A program made the position numbers and the translations under genes. The notes below the pieces were generated by a model. It was not told where the DNA came from. It saw only the letters and a list, made by a program, of their open reading frames with translations, and did not search any database. Positions 33,500 through 42,030 of a stretch of 57,860 nucleotides of DNA are shown here, piece after piece (the stretch's first letter is position 1; the number at the start of each line of letters is the position of its first letter). Source of the DNA: an uncultured Clostridia bacterium (GTDB lineage Bacteria; Bacillota; Clostridia; Christensenellales; UBA1242); contig CAKVMD010000008.1 in NCBI GenBank assembly GCA_934771475.1, positions 1 to 57,860 of the forward strand, written 5' to 3'.

Positions 33500-34171
33500 A
33501 TGGGACAAAAAGTTAGTCCAGTGGGACTTAGATTAGGTATCAATAAAGATTGGAACTCTACATGGTATGCCGATAAGCAAACTTTTGCTGCAAACCTCAA
33601 AGAGGACCAAGAAGTTAAGTCTTTCCTTCGCAAGAAATACAAAGCTTGCTCAATTTCAAACATCACTATTGAAAGGACAGAAGGAAAACTTGTTGTTAAT
33701 ATCTTCACTTCAAAACCAGGTATGATTATCGGTACAAAGGGTGCAGGTATTGAAGAAATCAAAAAAGAAATTGCTCAAAGAGTAAGACCTGTTAAACTTT
33801 TGCTTGTAAACGTTAAAGAAGTTAAGAGACCTGACCTAGACGCAACACTTGTTGCTGAAAGCATCGCTCAACAACTTGAAAAACGTGTTGCTGCTAAAAG
33901 AGCATTAAAACAAGCAATGGAAAGAGTTATGAAAGCTGGCGCTAAGGGGTGCAAACTTCAAGTAAGTGGCGTTCTTGCAAAAGCAAATGAAAAATCTCAA
34001 ATTGAAAAACAATTCAGAGGAAGCGTTCCTCTTCACACTCTTAGAGCTGACATTGATTATGGTGAAGCTGCTGCTTACACTATGATTGGTAAAATCGGTG
34101 TTAAATGCTGGATTTACAAAGGTGAAATCCTTGGAAAGAGAACATCTGACCAAAAAGGAGGACAAGAATAA
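33500..34171 (+). CDS. rpsC: 30S ribosomal protein S3
   Basis: 223 residues. MGQKVSPVGLRLGINKDW, the KH domain with GMIIGTKGAGIEEIKKEI (GxxG loop variant GTKG), and the C-terminal DIDYGEAAAYTMIGKIGVKCWIYKGE are typical. S3 lines the mRNA entry channel. GGAGG lies inside the end of rplV; stops and starts are nearly joined on both sides. Confidence 0.98.
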   Translation: MGQKVSPVGLRLGINKDWNSTWYADKQTFAANLKEDQEVKSFLRKKYKACSISNITIERTEGKLVVNIFTSKPGMIIGTKGAGIEEIKKEIAQRVRPVKLLLVNVKEVKRPDLDATLVAESIAQQLEKRVAAKRALKQAMERVMKAGAKGCKLQVSGVLAKANEKSQIEKQFRGSVPLHTLRADIDYGEAAAYTMIGKIGVKCWIYKGEILGKRTSDQKGGQE

Positions 34172-34608
34172 TGTTAATGCCTAAAAGAGTTAAAAGAAGA
34201 AGAGTTCATAGAGGTAGAATGACTGGTAAGGCTACAAAAGGCAACACTCTCACATACGGAACATATGGAATGATTGCCACAGAGCCATGCTGGATTAAAT
34301 CTAACCAAATTGAAGCTGCTCGTATCGCTCTTACAAGATACACAAGAAGAGATGGTAAGGTTTGGATTAAAATCTTCCCAGACAAGCCAGTAACTAAGAA
34401 ACCTGCTGATACTCGTATGGGTTCTGGTAAAGGTTCACCAGAATTTTGGGTTGCAGTTGTTAAACCTGGCAGAGTGCTTTTTGAAATCGAAGGCGTAAGC
34501 GAAGATACAGCAAAAGAAGCACTTAGACTTGCAGGGCACAAACTTCCTTGCAAAACTAAATTTATTAAAAAAGAAGTCGAAAAAGGTGGTGTGAAAGATG
34601 AAAACTAA
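34171..34608 (+). CDS. rplP: 50S ribosomal protein L16
   Basis: 145 residues. MLMPKRVKRRRVHRGRM, the PVTKKPADTRMGSGKGSPEFWVAVVKPG loop near the A-site tRNA and the C-terminal ALRLAGHKLPCKTKFI helix are characteristic. Its ATG overlaps the rpsC stop by one base (TAATG), with GGAGG inside rpsC. Confidence 0.98.
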   Translation: MLMPKRVKRRRVHRGRMTGKATKGNTLTYGTYGMIATEPCWIKSNQIEAARIALTRYTRRDGKVWIKIFPDKPVTKKPADTRMGSGKGSPEFWVAVVKPGRVLFEIEGVSEDTAKEALRLAGHKLPCKTKFIKKEVEKGGVKDEN

Positions 34609-34810
34609 TGATATTAAATATTTATCAGTTGAAGAACTTAATGCCAAATTGAAAGAACTTAATAGCGAATTATTTAATCTTCGTTTCTCTCATGCTACAA
34701 GAAGCCTTGCAAATCCTATGGCTATCCACAATGTTAAAAAGGATATTGCAAGAATTAAAACTATTTTAAGAGAAAGACAGCTCGAAGGAGGAAACGATGG
34801 AAACAATTAG
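34598..34810 (+). CDS. rpmC: 50S ribosomal protein L29
   Basis: 70 residues, two-helix protein. SVEELNAKLKELNSELFNLRFSHAT and the second helix IARIKTILRERQ fit the family. It overlaps the end of rplP by 11 bases and rpsQ by 14, a sign of coupled translation. L29 sits beside L23 at the exit of the tunnel. Confidence 0.97.
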   Translation: MKTNDIKYLSVEELNAKLKELNSELFNLRFSHATRSLANPMAIHNVKKDIARIKTILRERQLEGGNDGNN

Positions 34811-35060
34811 AAATTCAAGAATCTCTCGTATTGGCGAAGTTGTAAGCGCTGGAAAGATGGACAAAACTGTTGTAGTTAAAGTCGTTTCAAGAGTTAAGAG
34901 TCCTATCTACAAAAAAGTTGTTCAAAAGTCGAAGACATTTAAGGCTCACGATGAAAACAATGAATGCGGAATTGGTGATACAGTTCGCATTATGGAAACT
35001 CGTCCACTTTCAAAGGACAAGTATTTCAGAGTTGTTGAAATCATCGAAAAGGCTAAATAA
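34797..35060 (+). CDS. rpsQ: 30S ribosomal protein S17
   Basis: 87 residues of OB fold. RIGEVVSAGKMDKTVVVKV, YKKVVQKSKTFKAHDE and GDTVRIMETRPLSKDK are diagnostic. S17 binds helix 11 of 16S rRNA and acts early in 30S assembly. GAAGGAGG lies in the end of rpmC. Confidence 0.97.
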   Translation: METIRNSRISRIGEVVSAGKMDKTVVVKVVSRVKSPIYKKVVQKSKTFKAHDENNECGIGDTVRIMETRPLSKDKYFRVVEIIEKAK

Positions 35061-35075
35061 TAAGGAGGAACAGTT

Positions 35076-35444
35076 ATGATTCAACCACAAACAAGATTAA
35101 AAGTTGCTGATAACACTGGTGCAAAAGAAATTATGTGCATTAGAGTACTTGGCGGTTCTTTTAGAAGAAGTGGAAACATCGGTGATATTATTGTTGCTGC
35201 CGTTAAAAAGGCTATCCCTGGCGGTACAGTAAAGAAAGGTGATGTTGTTAAAGCAGTTATTGTTCGTTCTTCAAAAGGCCTTAGAAGAGCAGACGGTTCT
35301 CACATCAGATTTGATGACAATGCCGCAGTTATCATTGATAACCAAAAGCAACCTAAGGGAACTCGTGTGTTTGGACCTATCGCAAGAGAACTTCGTGACA
35401 AGGGATATATGAAAATTATCTCTCTTGCACCAGATGTAATTTAA
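35076..35444 (+). CDS. rplN: 50S ribosomal protein L14
   Basis: 122 residues, exactly the usual length. MIQPQTRLKVADNTGAKEIMCIRVLGG and the GTRVFGPIARELRDKGYMKIISLAPDVI end are highly conserved. L14 joins L19 and bridges to 16S rRNA, and is the site where RsfS silences the ribosome. AAGGAGGAA precedes ATG. Confidence 0.99.
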   Translation: MIQPQTRLKVADNTGAKEIMCIRVLGGSFRRSGNIGDIIVAAVKKAIPGGTVKKGDVVKAVIVRSSKGLRRADGSHIRFDDNAAVIIDNQKQPKGTRVFGPIARELRDKGYMKIISLAPDVI

Positions 35445-35456
35445 AAGGAGCGCGTA

Positions 35457-35870
35457 ATGAAGATGACAGTTAAAACAGGCGACACAGTTGTTGTGCTTGC
35501 TGGAAAAGACAAAGGTAAAACAGGAAAAGTTACCGCTGTTAGTGCTGATCAAGGAAGAGTTATTGTTGAAAACATCAATGTTGTAAGCAAACACCAAAAG
35601 CCAAGATCACAAGAAGACAAAGGCGGAATCATCAAAAAATCTGCTCCTATTGATGCATCAAATGTTCAAGTTATTTGCCCAGTTTGCGGAAAGGCTACAA
35701 GAGTAGCTCACAGCGAAGTTGACGGCAAAAAAGTTAGAACTTGCAAAAAATGCAACGCTTCTCTTGACAAAGCATTCGTAAAGAAAACAACAAAGAAAGC
35801 AGAAAAACCTGCTACCGAAAAGAAAACAACAAAAAAGTCGACAGCAAAAAAGGCTACAAGTGAGGAATAA
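35457..35870 (+). CDS. rplX: 50S ribosomal protein L24 with basic C-terminal extension
   Basis: 137 residues against a usual 100-105. The KOW motif (VKTGDTVVVLAGKDKGKTGKV), the NVVSKHQKPRSQEDKGGIIKK loop and a zinc-ribbon-like pair (CPVCGKATRV, CKKCNASL) form the normal core. After it comes a tail of about 30 residues rich in Lys, Thr, Ala and Glu, resembling histone-H1 tails. L24 starts 50S assembly by binding the 5' end of 23S rRNA. AAAGGAGCG precedes ATG. Confidence 0.97.
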   Translation: MKMTVKTGDTVVVLAGKDKGKTGKVTAVSADQGRVIVENINVVSKHQKPRSQEDKGGIIKKSAPIDASNVQVICPVCGKATRVAHSEVDGKKVRTCKKCNASLDKAFVKKTTKKAEKPATEKKTTKKSTAKKATSEE

Positions 35871-35873
35871 ACC

Positions 35874-36425
35874 ATGGCTAAAGAACAAAATAGAATTTTA
35901 GAAAACTATAAGAAAGAAGTTGTTCCTGCCCTCATTAAAGAATTTGGATACAAAAATGTTAACGAAGTTCCTAAACTCGTTAAGATTGTTCTCAATATGG
36001 GGCTTGGTGAAGTTAAATCTAACTCAAAGAGTTTCAACATTGCTGTTGAAGAACTTGCAGTTATCGCTGGTCAAAAGCCAGTTGTAACAACTGCTAAAAA
36101 GTCTATTTCTAACTTCGCAGTTAGAGAAGGACAAAAAATCGGTGCAAAAGTTACTTTAAGAGGAGACAGAATGTATGAGTTCTTTGATAGACTTACTGCA
36201 ATCGCTCTTCCAAAGGTAAGAGATTTCAGAGGAATTTCTGACAAGTCATTCGATGGCAGAGGAAACTACTCAATGGGAATTAAAGAACAACTTATCTTCC
36301 CTGAAATCGTTTATGAAAAAGTCGAAAAAATCAGAGGTTTTGATATTACTTTTGTAACAACTGCAAAAACCAATGAAGAAGCAAAAGCACTTTTAAAGGC
36401 ACTTGGATTGCCTTTCGCTAAATAG
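35874..36425 (+). CDS. rplE: 50S ribosomal protein L5
   Basis: 183 residues. NVNEVPKLVKIVLNMGLGE, KSISNFAVREGQKIGAKVTLRG and LPKVRDFRGISDKSFDGRGN are diagnostic. L5 binds 5S rRNA and contacts S13 across the subunit bridge. It starts three bases after rplX without a strong ribosome site, so coupling is likely. Confidence 0.98.
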   Translation: MAKEQNRILENYKKEVVPALIKEFGYKNVNEVPKLVKIVLNMGLGEVKSNSKSFNIAVEELAVIAGQKPVVTTAKKSISNFAVREGQKIGAKVTLRGDRMYEFFDRLTAIALPKVRDFRGISDKSFDGRGNYSMGIKEQLIFPEIVYEKVEKIRGFDITFVTTAKTNEEAKALLKALGLPFAK

Positions 36426-36435
36426 GAGTTTCATT

Positions 36436-36621
36436 ATGGCTAAGAAAGCATTAGTTGAAAAACAAAAAAGAACACAAAAATATCAAACCAGAGAGTACAC
36501 AAGATGCTCACTCTGTGGAAGACCACATGCAGTTCTCAGAAAATACGGAATTTGCAGAATTTGCTTCCGTGAACTTGCAAACAAGGGTGAAATTCCTGGT
36601 GTAAAGAAAGCTAGTTGGTAA
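36436..36621 (+). CDS. rpsN: 30S ribosomal protein S14, zinc form
   Basis: 61 residues, the type Z form. It has the zinc ribbon CSLCGRPHAVLRKYGICRIC and ends IPGVKKASW. ATG 36436 follows TAGGAG; an upstream in-frame ATG (36403) lies inside rplE and would add an unrelated tail. The zinc form can be exchanged for a Cys-free paralogue in zinc shortage in other Bacillota; none is seen here. Confidence 0.97.
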   Translation: MAKKALVEKQKRTQKYQTREYTRCSLCGRPHAVLRKYGICRICFRELANKGEIPGVKKASW

Positions 36622-36635
36622 TTAAGGAGGAAAAA

Positions 36636-37034
36636 ATGTTAGTTACAGATCCAATCGCAGATATGCTCACTAGAATTCGTAATGCTATTTCAGCAAAACA
36701 TGATAATGTAAGCATCCCTGCATCAAACGAAAAGCGTGCTATCGCAAAAATCCTTCTTGATGAAGGCTACATCGTAAGTTACGAAGAAGTTGAAGAAGCT
36801 GGACACAAAAACATCGTAGTTGTTTTAAAGTATGATGAAGAAGGCGAAAGCGTTATTCAAGGTCTTAAAAGAATTTCTAAACCTGGTCTTCGTATCTACG
36901 CTCAAAAAGATAAACTTCCAAGAGTTATAAGCGGACTTGGAATCGCAATCATCTCAACGAACAAGGGTATTGTTACTGATAAAGAAGCAAGAAAACTTGG
37001 AGTTGGTGGCGAAGTTCTCGCTTATGTATGGTAA
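36636..37034 (+). CDS. rpsH: 30S ribosomal protein S8
   Basis: 132 residues. DPIADMLTRIRNAISAKHDNVSIP and the end GLGIAIISTNKGIVTDKEARK with GGEVLAYVW are conserved. S8 binds the centre of 16S rRNA and represses the spc operon in Escherichia coli by binding mRNA near rplE. ATG 36636 is chosen for the AAGGAGG eight bases before; the longer frame starts in rpsN. Confidence 0.98.
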   Translation: MLVTDPIADMLTRIRNAISAKHDNVSIPASNEKRAIAKILLDEGYIVSYEEVEEAGHKNIVVVLKYDEEGESVIQGLKRISKPGLRIYAQKDKLPRVISGLGIAIISTNKGIVTDKEARKLGVGGEVLAYVW

Positions 37035-37044
37035 GGAGGAATTT

Positions 37045-37593
37045 ATGTCTAGAATTGGTAAAGAACACATTCTTATGCCTGCTGGCGTAAGTGCAAAAGT
37101 TGAAAACGGTCTTCTTACTGTTAGTGGACCAAAAGGAACATTGACACAAGAAGTTAACTCTGTAATCAAAGCAAATATTGATGGACAAACTCTTTCTTTT
37201 GAAATTGCAAAAGAAACCGCAGAATCTAACGCTATGCACGGTCTTTACAGAGCGCTTGCTCACAACATGGTTGTTGGCGTAAGCGAAGGTTTTAAGAAAA
37301 CACTCCTTATCTCTGGTGTAGGTTACAAAGCCAGCGTTAATGGAAACAAACTTGTTATGAACCTTGGATTCTCTCACCCAGTTGAAGTTGTAATCCCAAG
37401 TGATATTCAAGTTGCTTGCCCATCAGTTACAGAGATTACTATCACTGGAATTGATAGACAAAAAGTTGGTCAATTCGCATCTAACATCAAAGATATTAGA
37501 CCTGTTGAACCATATCATGGCTACGGAATCAGATACTCTGACCAAGTAGTTGTAAGAAAAGTCGGAAAAACAGCCGGTAAAGGCAAGAAATAG
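37045..37593 (+). CDS. rplF: 50S ribosomal protein L6
   Basis: 182 residues. MSRIGKEHILMPAGVSAKVENG begins the first of two similar domains; the C-terminal DRQKVGQFASNIKDIRPVEPYHGYGIRY block binds 23S rRNA near the factor site. ATG 37045 follows AAGGAGG; the longer open frame starts inside rpsH and is not used. Confidence 0.98.
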   Translation: MSRIGKEHILMPAGVSAKVENGLLTVSGPKGTLTQEVNSVIKANIDGQTLSFEIAKETAESNAMHGLYRALAHNMVVGVSEGFKKTLLISGVGYKASVNGNKLVMNLGFSHPVEVVIPSDIQVACPSVTEITITGIDRQKVGQFASNIKDIRPVEPYHGYGIRYSDQVVVRKVGKTAGKGKK

Positions 37594-37604
37594 GAGAAAC
37601 CTAA

Positions 37605-37973
37605 ATGATTAACAAAACAGATAAAAACACAGAAAGACTTGTTCGTCATAAGAGAGTTAGAACCAAAGTTTCTGGAACAAGCGAAAGACCTCGTCTTTGC
37701 GTTTACAGAAGTTTGAGCCAAATCTATGCTCAAATCATTGACGATACAAAGGGTGCAACTCTTTGCTCTTGCTCTACTCTTGACCCAGAAGTTAAGGGTG
37801 CAATCGCTGGAAAGAGCAAATCTGAACAAGCAAAACTTGTTGGTGAAACTCTTGCAAAACGTGCTCTTGCAAACAATATTAATGAAGTTGTTTTTGATAG
37901 AGGTGGTTATATCTATATCGGTCGCGTTCAAGCTTTGGCAGAAGGTGCCAGAGAAGCTGGACTTAAATTTTAG
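37605..37973 (+). CDS. rplR: 50S ribosomal protein L18
   Basis: 122 residues. RHKRVRTKVSGTSERPRLCVYRS and FDRGGYIYIGRVQALAEGAREAGLKF are diagnostic. L18 carries 5S rRNA into the large subunit together with L5. TAGGAGA precedes ATG and rpsE follows by nine bases. Confidence 0.98.
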   Translation: MINKTDKNTERLVRHKRVRTKVSGTSERPRLCVYRSLSQIYAQIIDDTKGATLCSCSTLDPEVKGAIAGKSKSEQAKLVGETLAKRALANNINEVVFDRGGYIYIGRVQALAEGAREAGLKF

Positions 37974-37982
37974 GAGGAAATC

Positions 37983-38585
37983 ATGACAGAAAACGAACAA
38001 GTTGTAGAACAAGTTAGTGCTGAAAATACTCTTGAAGTTGAAGCACCAAAAGGTAAAAGACCTTTCAACAAAAACAGAGGGGACAGAAAAGATAGAGCCC
38101 CAAGAAAAGAAGCAAGTGAATTCGACAAGCGCGTTGTTTGCGTAAGAAGAGTTACAAAGGTTGTTAAAGGCGGAAGAACTCTCCGTTTCTCAGCACTCGT
38201 TGTTGTTGGAGACGGAAAAGGCAGAGTTGGTCTTGGAATTGGTAAGAGCAAAGATGTTTCTTCATCAATCGAAAAGGCTACAACCATTGCTAAAAGAAAC
38301 ATGAAACTTATCCCTATCGTTAACGGAACTATCCCACATGAAAACATGGGTAAATTCTCATCAACAAGCATCCTCTTGTTGCCTGCTCCTGAAGGTACTG
38401 GGGTTATTGCTGGTGGTTCTGCTCGTGCGGTTATCGAACTTGCTGGGGTTAAGAACATCGTTACCAAGACTCATGGTTCTTCAAACAAAATCAACTGCGT
38501 TAAAGCCACTATGAACGGACTTCTCTCTTTGAGAACAAGAGAAGAAATCGCTCGTCGTCGTGGAAAAACCGCAGAGGAAATTTAA
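37983..38585 (+). CDS. rpsE: 30S ribosomal protein S5 with N-terminal extension
   Basis: 200 residues against about 165 usually. The extra first 45 residues are acidic, then basic (KGKRPFNKNRGDRKDRAPRK). The core has VKGGRTLRFSALVVVGDGKGRVGLGIGK and the C-terminal TKTHGSSNKINCVKATMNGL. S5 lies at the mRNA entry and affects decoding accuracy. TAGGAGG precedes ATG. Confidence 0.98.
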   Translation: MTENEQVVEQVSAENTLEVEAPKGKRPFNKNRGDRKDRAPRKEASEFDKRVVCVRRVTKVVKGGRTLRFSALVVVGDGKGRVGLGIGKSKDVSSSIEKATTIAKRNMKLIPIVNGTIPHENMGKFSSTSILLLPAPEGTGVIAGGSARAVIELAGVKNIVTKTHGSSNKINCVKATMNGLLSLRTREEIARRRGKTAEEI

Positions 38586-38595
38586 GGAGGGCATC

Positions 38596-38787
38596 ATGGC
38601 AAAGAAAGAAAAAATGCTTAAAGTTACTTGGGTTAAAAGTTGCATCGGTTACAATGGCAAACAAGCTAAAATGATTGAAGCACTTGGATTTAAGAAACTC
38701 AATCAAACAAGAATGCTCCCTGATAACGATTCTATTAGAGGTACTCTTCACCACATCGCTCACCTCGTTAATGTAGAAGAGGCATAA
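38596..38787 (+). CDS. rpmD: 50S ribosomal protein L30
   Basis: 63 residues. LKVTWVKSCIGYNGKQAKMIEALGFKKLNQT and the closing RGTLHHIAHLVNVEE are the bacterial L30 pattern. ATG 38596 follows AAGGAGGG; the longer frame lies inside rpsE. L30 is absent from many bacteria, so its presence between S5 and L15 is the standard Bacillota order. Confidence 0.96.
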   Translation: MAKKEKMLKVTWVKSCIGYNGKQAKMIEALGFKKLNQTRMLPDNDSIRGTLHHIAHLVNVEEA

Positions 38788-38796
38788 GGAGGAAAC

Positions 38797-39243
38797 ATGA
38801 AACTTGAAAATTTAAAACCAGCAGAAGGTGCTACTACCAAGAAAGTTAGAATTGGTAGAGGTATTGGAAGCGGAATTGGTAAAACTAGTGGAAAAGGCCA
38901 TAAGGGTCAAAATGCTCGTAGTGGTGGTGGAGTAAGACCTGGATTTGAAGGTGGCAATATCCCTATGATTAGAAAAATCCCAATGCGTGGATTTAACAAC
39001 AAAAACTTTGCTAGAAGATACGCTTGCGTTAATGTAGGCGACCTTGAAGCATTTGAAGCCAACGCTGTTATTGACCAAGAACTTCTTTATACAACAAGAT
39101 TTATTGGCAAGCGTTCAGAGTATGGACTTAAAGTTTTAGGTGATGGAGAAATCACAAAACCTATTACTGTTAAGTGCAACAAAATCACAAAACAAGCAAG
39201 AGAGAAAATTGAAAGAGTTGGTGGCAAAGTAGAGGAGTTATAA
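38797..39243 (+). CDS. rplO: 50S ribosomal protein L15
   Basis: 148 residues. LENLKPAEGATTKKVRIGRGIGSG, the glycine/basic KTSGKGHKGQNARSGGGVRPGFEGG tail that threads into rRNA, and the IPMIRKIPMRGF segment are diagnostic. AAGGAGGAA precedes ATG; secY starts one base after its stop. Confidence 0.98.
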   Translation: MKLENLKPAEGATTKKVRIGRGIGSGIGKTSGKGHKGQNARSGGGVRPGFEGGNIPMIRKIPMRGFNNKNFARRYACVNVGDLEAFEANAVIDQELLYTTRFIGKRSEYGLKVLGDGEITKPITVKCNKITKQAREKIERVGGKVEEL

Positions 39244-39244
39244 T

Positions 39245-40534
39245 ATGTTTAAAACGATTAGGGACGCGTTTAAGATTAAAGAAATAAGAAACAAAATCTT
39301 GCTTACACTTCTGTTCTTATTTATTTATAGAGTTGGTTGCTGGATTCCTTGCGTAGGGTTTAGCACTTCTATCTTGAACACTTCAAACAATTTTGGTTTT
39401 TTTGAACTTATGAATATGGTGAGTGGTGGTGCACTTAAAAACTGTTCATTTCTTGCATTAGGTGTTTCACCATATATCACTGCTTCAATAGTTATACAAC
39501 TGCTTTCTGTTGCAATCCCTGCCCTTGAAAGATTGACAAAAAGCGGTGAAGACGGAAGAAGAAAAATCAATTTTTACACTCGTATAGCGGCTCTCGTTTT
39601 GGCAGTTGCCCAATCAATCGGTATCGTTGTCGGCTATGCCGGTAGCGCGCTAGACCCAAACCTTACAAATGTTATGCCTACTTGGGTTGTAGGAACAGGT
39701 GTCGTTCTTATGCTCACAGCGGGTTCAATGTTTACAGTTTGGATTGGTGAAAGAATTACAGACCTTGGGATAGGAAATGGTACAAGCCTTCTTATCTTTG
39801 TTGGTATCCTTTCATCTGCTGGCACTGCGGTTTCACAAATTATAAAAGCCTGCACTTCAAATATTAACTATATTTGGTATCTCGTATTGTTCTTCGTTGC
39901 AATCGTTCTTATCTTTGCTCTCATCGTATTTATGGACGGTGGAGAAAGAAGAGTGCAAGTGCAATATGCAAAACAAATTAAAGGTAGAAGAATGATTGGC
40001 GGTCAAAGCAATTATATCCCTATTAGAGTAAATGCTACCGGCGTTATGCCTATCATCTTTTCAAGTGCACTTTTAACATTCCCACAACTTTTAATTTCTA
40101 TATTCTGGCCAAAAGTTACTTGGTATAGCGATTGGCTTGGAACAAACTCTTGGCTTTACATCGTGCTTACTTCAATTTTAATATTAGTATTTGCTTTCTT
40201 CTACTCAAAGATTTCCTTTGATGCAGACGATGTAAGCAGAAGAATACAACAACAAGGCGGATTTATTCCTGGTGTTCGTGCTGGTAAACCAACAGCAGAG
40301 TATCTAGGGAAAATATCAAACAGAATTACTTTGTTTGGAGCAATCTTCCTTGCAATTATCGCCCTTATTCCTTCACTTGCTTTTAAAGCGATTGGAGATT
40401 TCGCAGGGGCAGCAATTCTTATCAATGCTTTCAGTGTAACTGGACTTATGATTGCCGTTTCAGTTGCTCTTGAACTTGATAAACAACTTTCAGCTCAAAT
40501 GTTTATGAGAAATCATAAAGGGTTTTTGAGTTAA
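39245..40534 (+). CDS. secY: Protein translocase subunit SecY
   Basis: 429 residues with ten membrane helices. MNMVSGGALKNCSFLALGVSPYITASI-type plug and helix 2 region, RRIQQQGGFIPGVRAGKPTAEYL (cytoplasmic loop that meets SecA and the ribosome) and the RVGCWIPCVGF start are characteristic. SecY forms the membrane channel that exports the large surface proteins in this window. Its ATG lies one base after the rplO stop, with GAGG in the rplO end. Confidence 0.99.
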   Translation: MFKTIRDAFKIKEIRNKILLTLLFLFIYRVGCWIPCVGFSTSILNTSNNFGFFELMNMVSGGALKNCSFLALGVSPYITASIVIQLLSVAIPALERLTKSGEDGRRKINFYTRIAALVLAVAQSIGIVVGYAGSALDPNLTNVMPTWVVGTGVVLMLTAGSMFTVWIGERITDLGIGNGTSLLIFVGILSSAGTAVSQIIKACTSNINYIWYLVLFFVAIVLIFALIVFMDGGERRVQVQYAKQIKGRRMIGGQSNYIPIRVNATGVMPIIFSSALLTFPQLLISIFWPKVTWYSDWLGTNSWLYIVLTSILILVFAFFYSKISFDADDVSRRIQQQGGFIPGVRAGKPTAEYLGKISNRITLFGAIFLAIIALIPSLAFKAIGDFAGAAILINAFSVTGLMIAVSVALELDKQLSAQMFMRNHKGFLS

Positions 40535-40546
40535 AATCATGGCTTT

Positions 40547-40623
40547 AAAGCGAGTTTAAATCGCTTTCGGCATAGTGAAAAAAGGTGAGTTAAACTATTC
40601 TAGACAAGTTTAACTTTCCTTTA
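40547..40623 (+). promoter_or_regulatory. Two hairpins between secY and adk
   Basis: AAAGCGA/TCGCTTT (40547-40567), then AAAGG..AGTTAAACT pairing with AGTTTAACT..CCTTT (40581-40621). They fill the only large gap inside the spc part of the operon. Neither has a T-run directly after it, so processing or stabilising of the message is more likely than termination. Confidence 0.55.
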
Positions 40624-40652
40624 AGTTTCACAAATATTTTTAAGGAGTTAAA

Positions 40653-41285
40653 ATGAAACTTATCCTTTTGGGTGCACCAGGGAGCGGTAAAGGCACTCTT
40701 GCAAAAAAAATTTCTGCTGACTTTGGCATTCCACAAATCTCTACTGGGGACTTGTTTAGGGCTATTGTTAAAGAAAATTCGCCATTTGCGCAAAAAGTTA
40801 AAAAAATCATAGACAGCGGTTCTTTGGTTCCAGACGAAGTAACGGTTGAAATGGTTAAAAACAGAATAGCACAAGACGATTGCAGGAATGGGTTTATCCT
40901 TGATGGTTTTCCTAGAACGATAGGTCAAGCGGAGGCTCTTGAAAATATTGCCAGAATCGACAGTGTTGTTCTTGTTGAACTTGCTCCTTCGATTATCATC
41001 GAAAGACTTTCTTCAAGAAGAACTTGCTCGGGCTGTGGCGACATTGTTAGTGCACTTGATGCTCCAACGGGAATTTGCGCCAAGTGCAATGGCAAACTTA
41101 TTCAGCGTGATGACGATAAACCTGAAGTAATCAAACATCGTCTGGAAGTTTATAATCAAAACACTGCACCACTTATAAACTTCTACAGTGATAGGTTGTT
41201 TAAGGTGTCAAACGACAAAGCAGTCGATGAGACATATAAACCTTTGAGAACTTTTCTTCAATCTTTGGAGGCAGAAAATGAATAA
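40653..41285 (+). CDS. adk: Adenylate kinase, zinc-LID type
   Basis: 210 residues. The P-loop GAPGSGKGTLA, the AMP site ISTGDLFR and DGFPRTIGQAEAL, and a long LID with a zinc site (CSGCG about 35 residues before CAKC-side, sequence CSGCGDIVSALD...CAKCNGKL) are present. It keeps ATP, ADP and AMP in balance. AAGGAG precedes ATG and the end overlaps map by eight bases, the usual secY-adk-map order. Confidence 0.98.
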   Translation: MKLILLGAPGSGKGTLAKKISADFGIPQISTGDLFRAIVKENSPFAQKVKKIIDSGSLVPDEVTVEMVKNRIAQDDCRNGFILDGFPRTIGQAEALENIARIDSVVLVELAPSIIIERLSSRRTCSGCGDIVSALDAPTGICAKCNGKLIQRDDDKPEVIKHRLEVYNQNTAPLINFYSDRLFKVSNDKAVDETYKPLRTFLQSLEAENE

Positions 41286-42021
41286 TTTACTGCCTGCTGA
41301 AATGGTGCTAATGCGAAAGGCTGGGCAAATAACAAGAGATGCACTTTCTTATTGCAAATCTCTTATAAAACCCGGTGTTTCGACAAAAGAACTTGACATT
41401 TTAGTGGAAAAGTTTATAATAGATAGTGGTGCTATCCCAGCGTGCAAAAATTATGAAGGCTTCCCTGCAAGCATCTGTGCATCAGTCAATGATATGGTGG
41501 TTCACGGAATCCCTAATTTTAACACGATTCTTAAAGAAGGGGATATTATCAGTATAGACCTCGTTGTAAACTATAAAGGTTTTCACGGGGATGCTGCAAG
41601 AACTTTTCCAGTAGGCAAAATTTCACCCGAAGCAGAAAAACTCATTAGGGTAACCGAAGAGTGCTTCTTTGAAGGGGTGAAAAACCTAAAAGTGGGTCAT
41701 AGATTGGGCGAGGCAAGTCATGCAATTCAAGTCCATGCAGAGTCAAACGGGTTTTCAGTGGTAAGAGAACTTGTTGGACATGGCATTGGCAAAAAAATGC
41801 ATGAACCACCAAATGTCCCAAATTATGGCAAAGTAACTGACGGACCAATCGTTACAGACAACGCTTGTCTTGCTATTGAGCCTATGATTAACATGGGACG
41901 AAAGGAAGTTTGGCTTGTCGAGGATGGCTGGGGCGTGGTTACGCGTGATGGCAAATATTCCGCTCATTATGAAAACACCGTTCATGTTACGCGTGATGGT
42001 GTTGAAATCTTGACTCTGTAA
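41278..42021 (+). CDS. map: Methionine aminopeptidase
   Basis: 247 residues, type Ia. It removes the first Met from new proteins. Metal ligands are seen in ISIDLVVNYKGFHGDAART (two Asp), ELVGHGIGKKMHEPPNVPNYG (His), LAIEPMINMG (Glu) and SAHYENTVHVT (Glu). CKNYEGFPASICASVNDMVVHGIP holds the substrate histidine. It overlaps adk by eight bases. Confidence 0.98.
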   Translation: MNNLLPAEMVLMRKAGQITRDALSYCKSLIKPGVSTKELDILVEKFIIDSGAIPACKNYEGFPASICASVNDMVVHGIPNFNTILKEGDIISIDLVVNYKGFHGDAARTFPVGKISPEAEKLIRVTEECFFEGVKNLKVGHRLGEASHAIQVHAESNGFSVVRELVGHGIGKKMHEPPNVPNYGKVTDGPIVTDNACLAIEPMINMGRKEVWLVEDGWGVVTRDGKYSAHYENTVHVTRDGVEILTL

Positions 42022-42030
42022 GAGGTCGGC

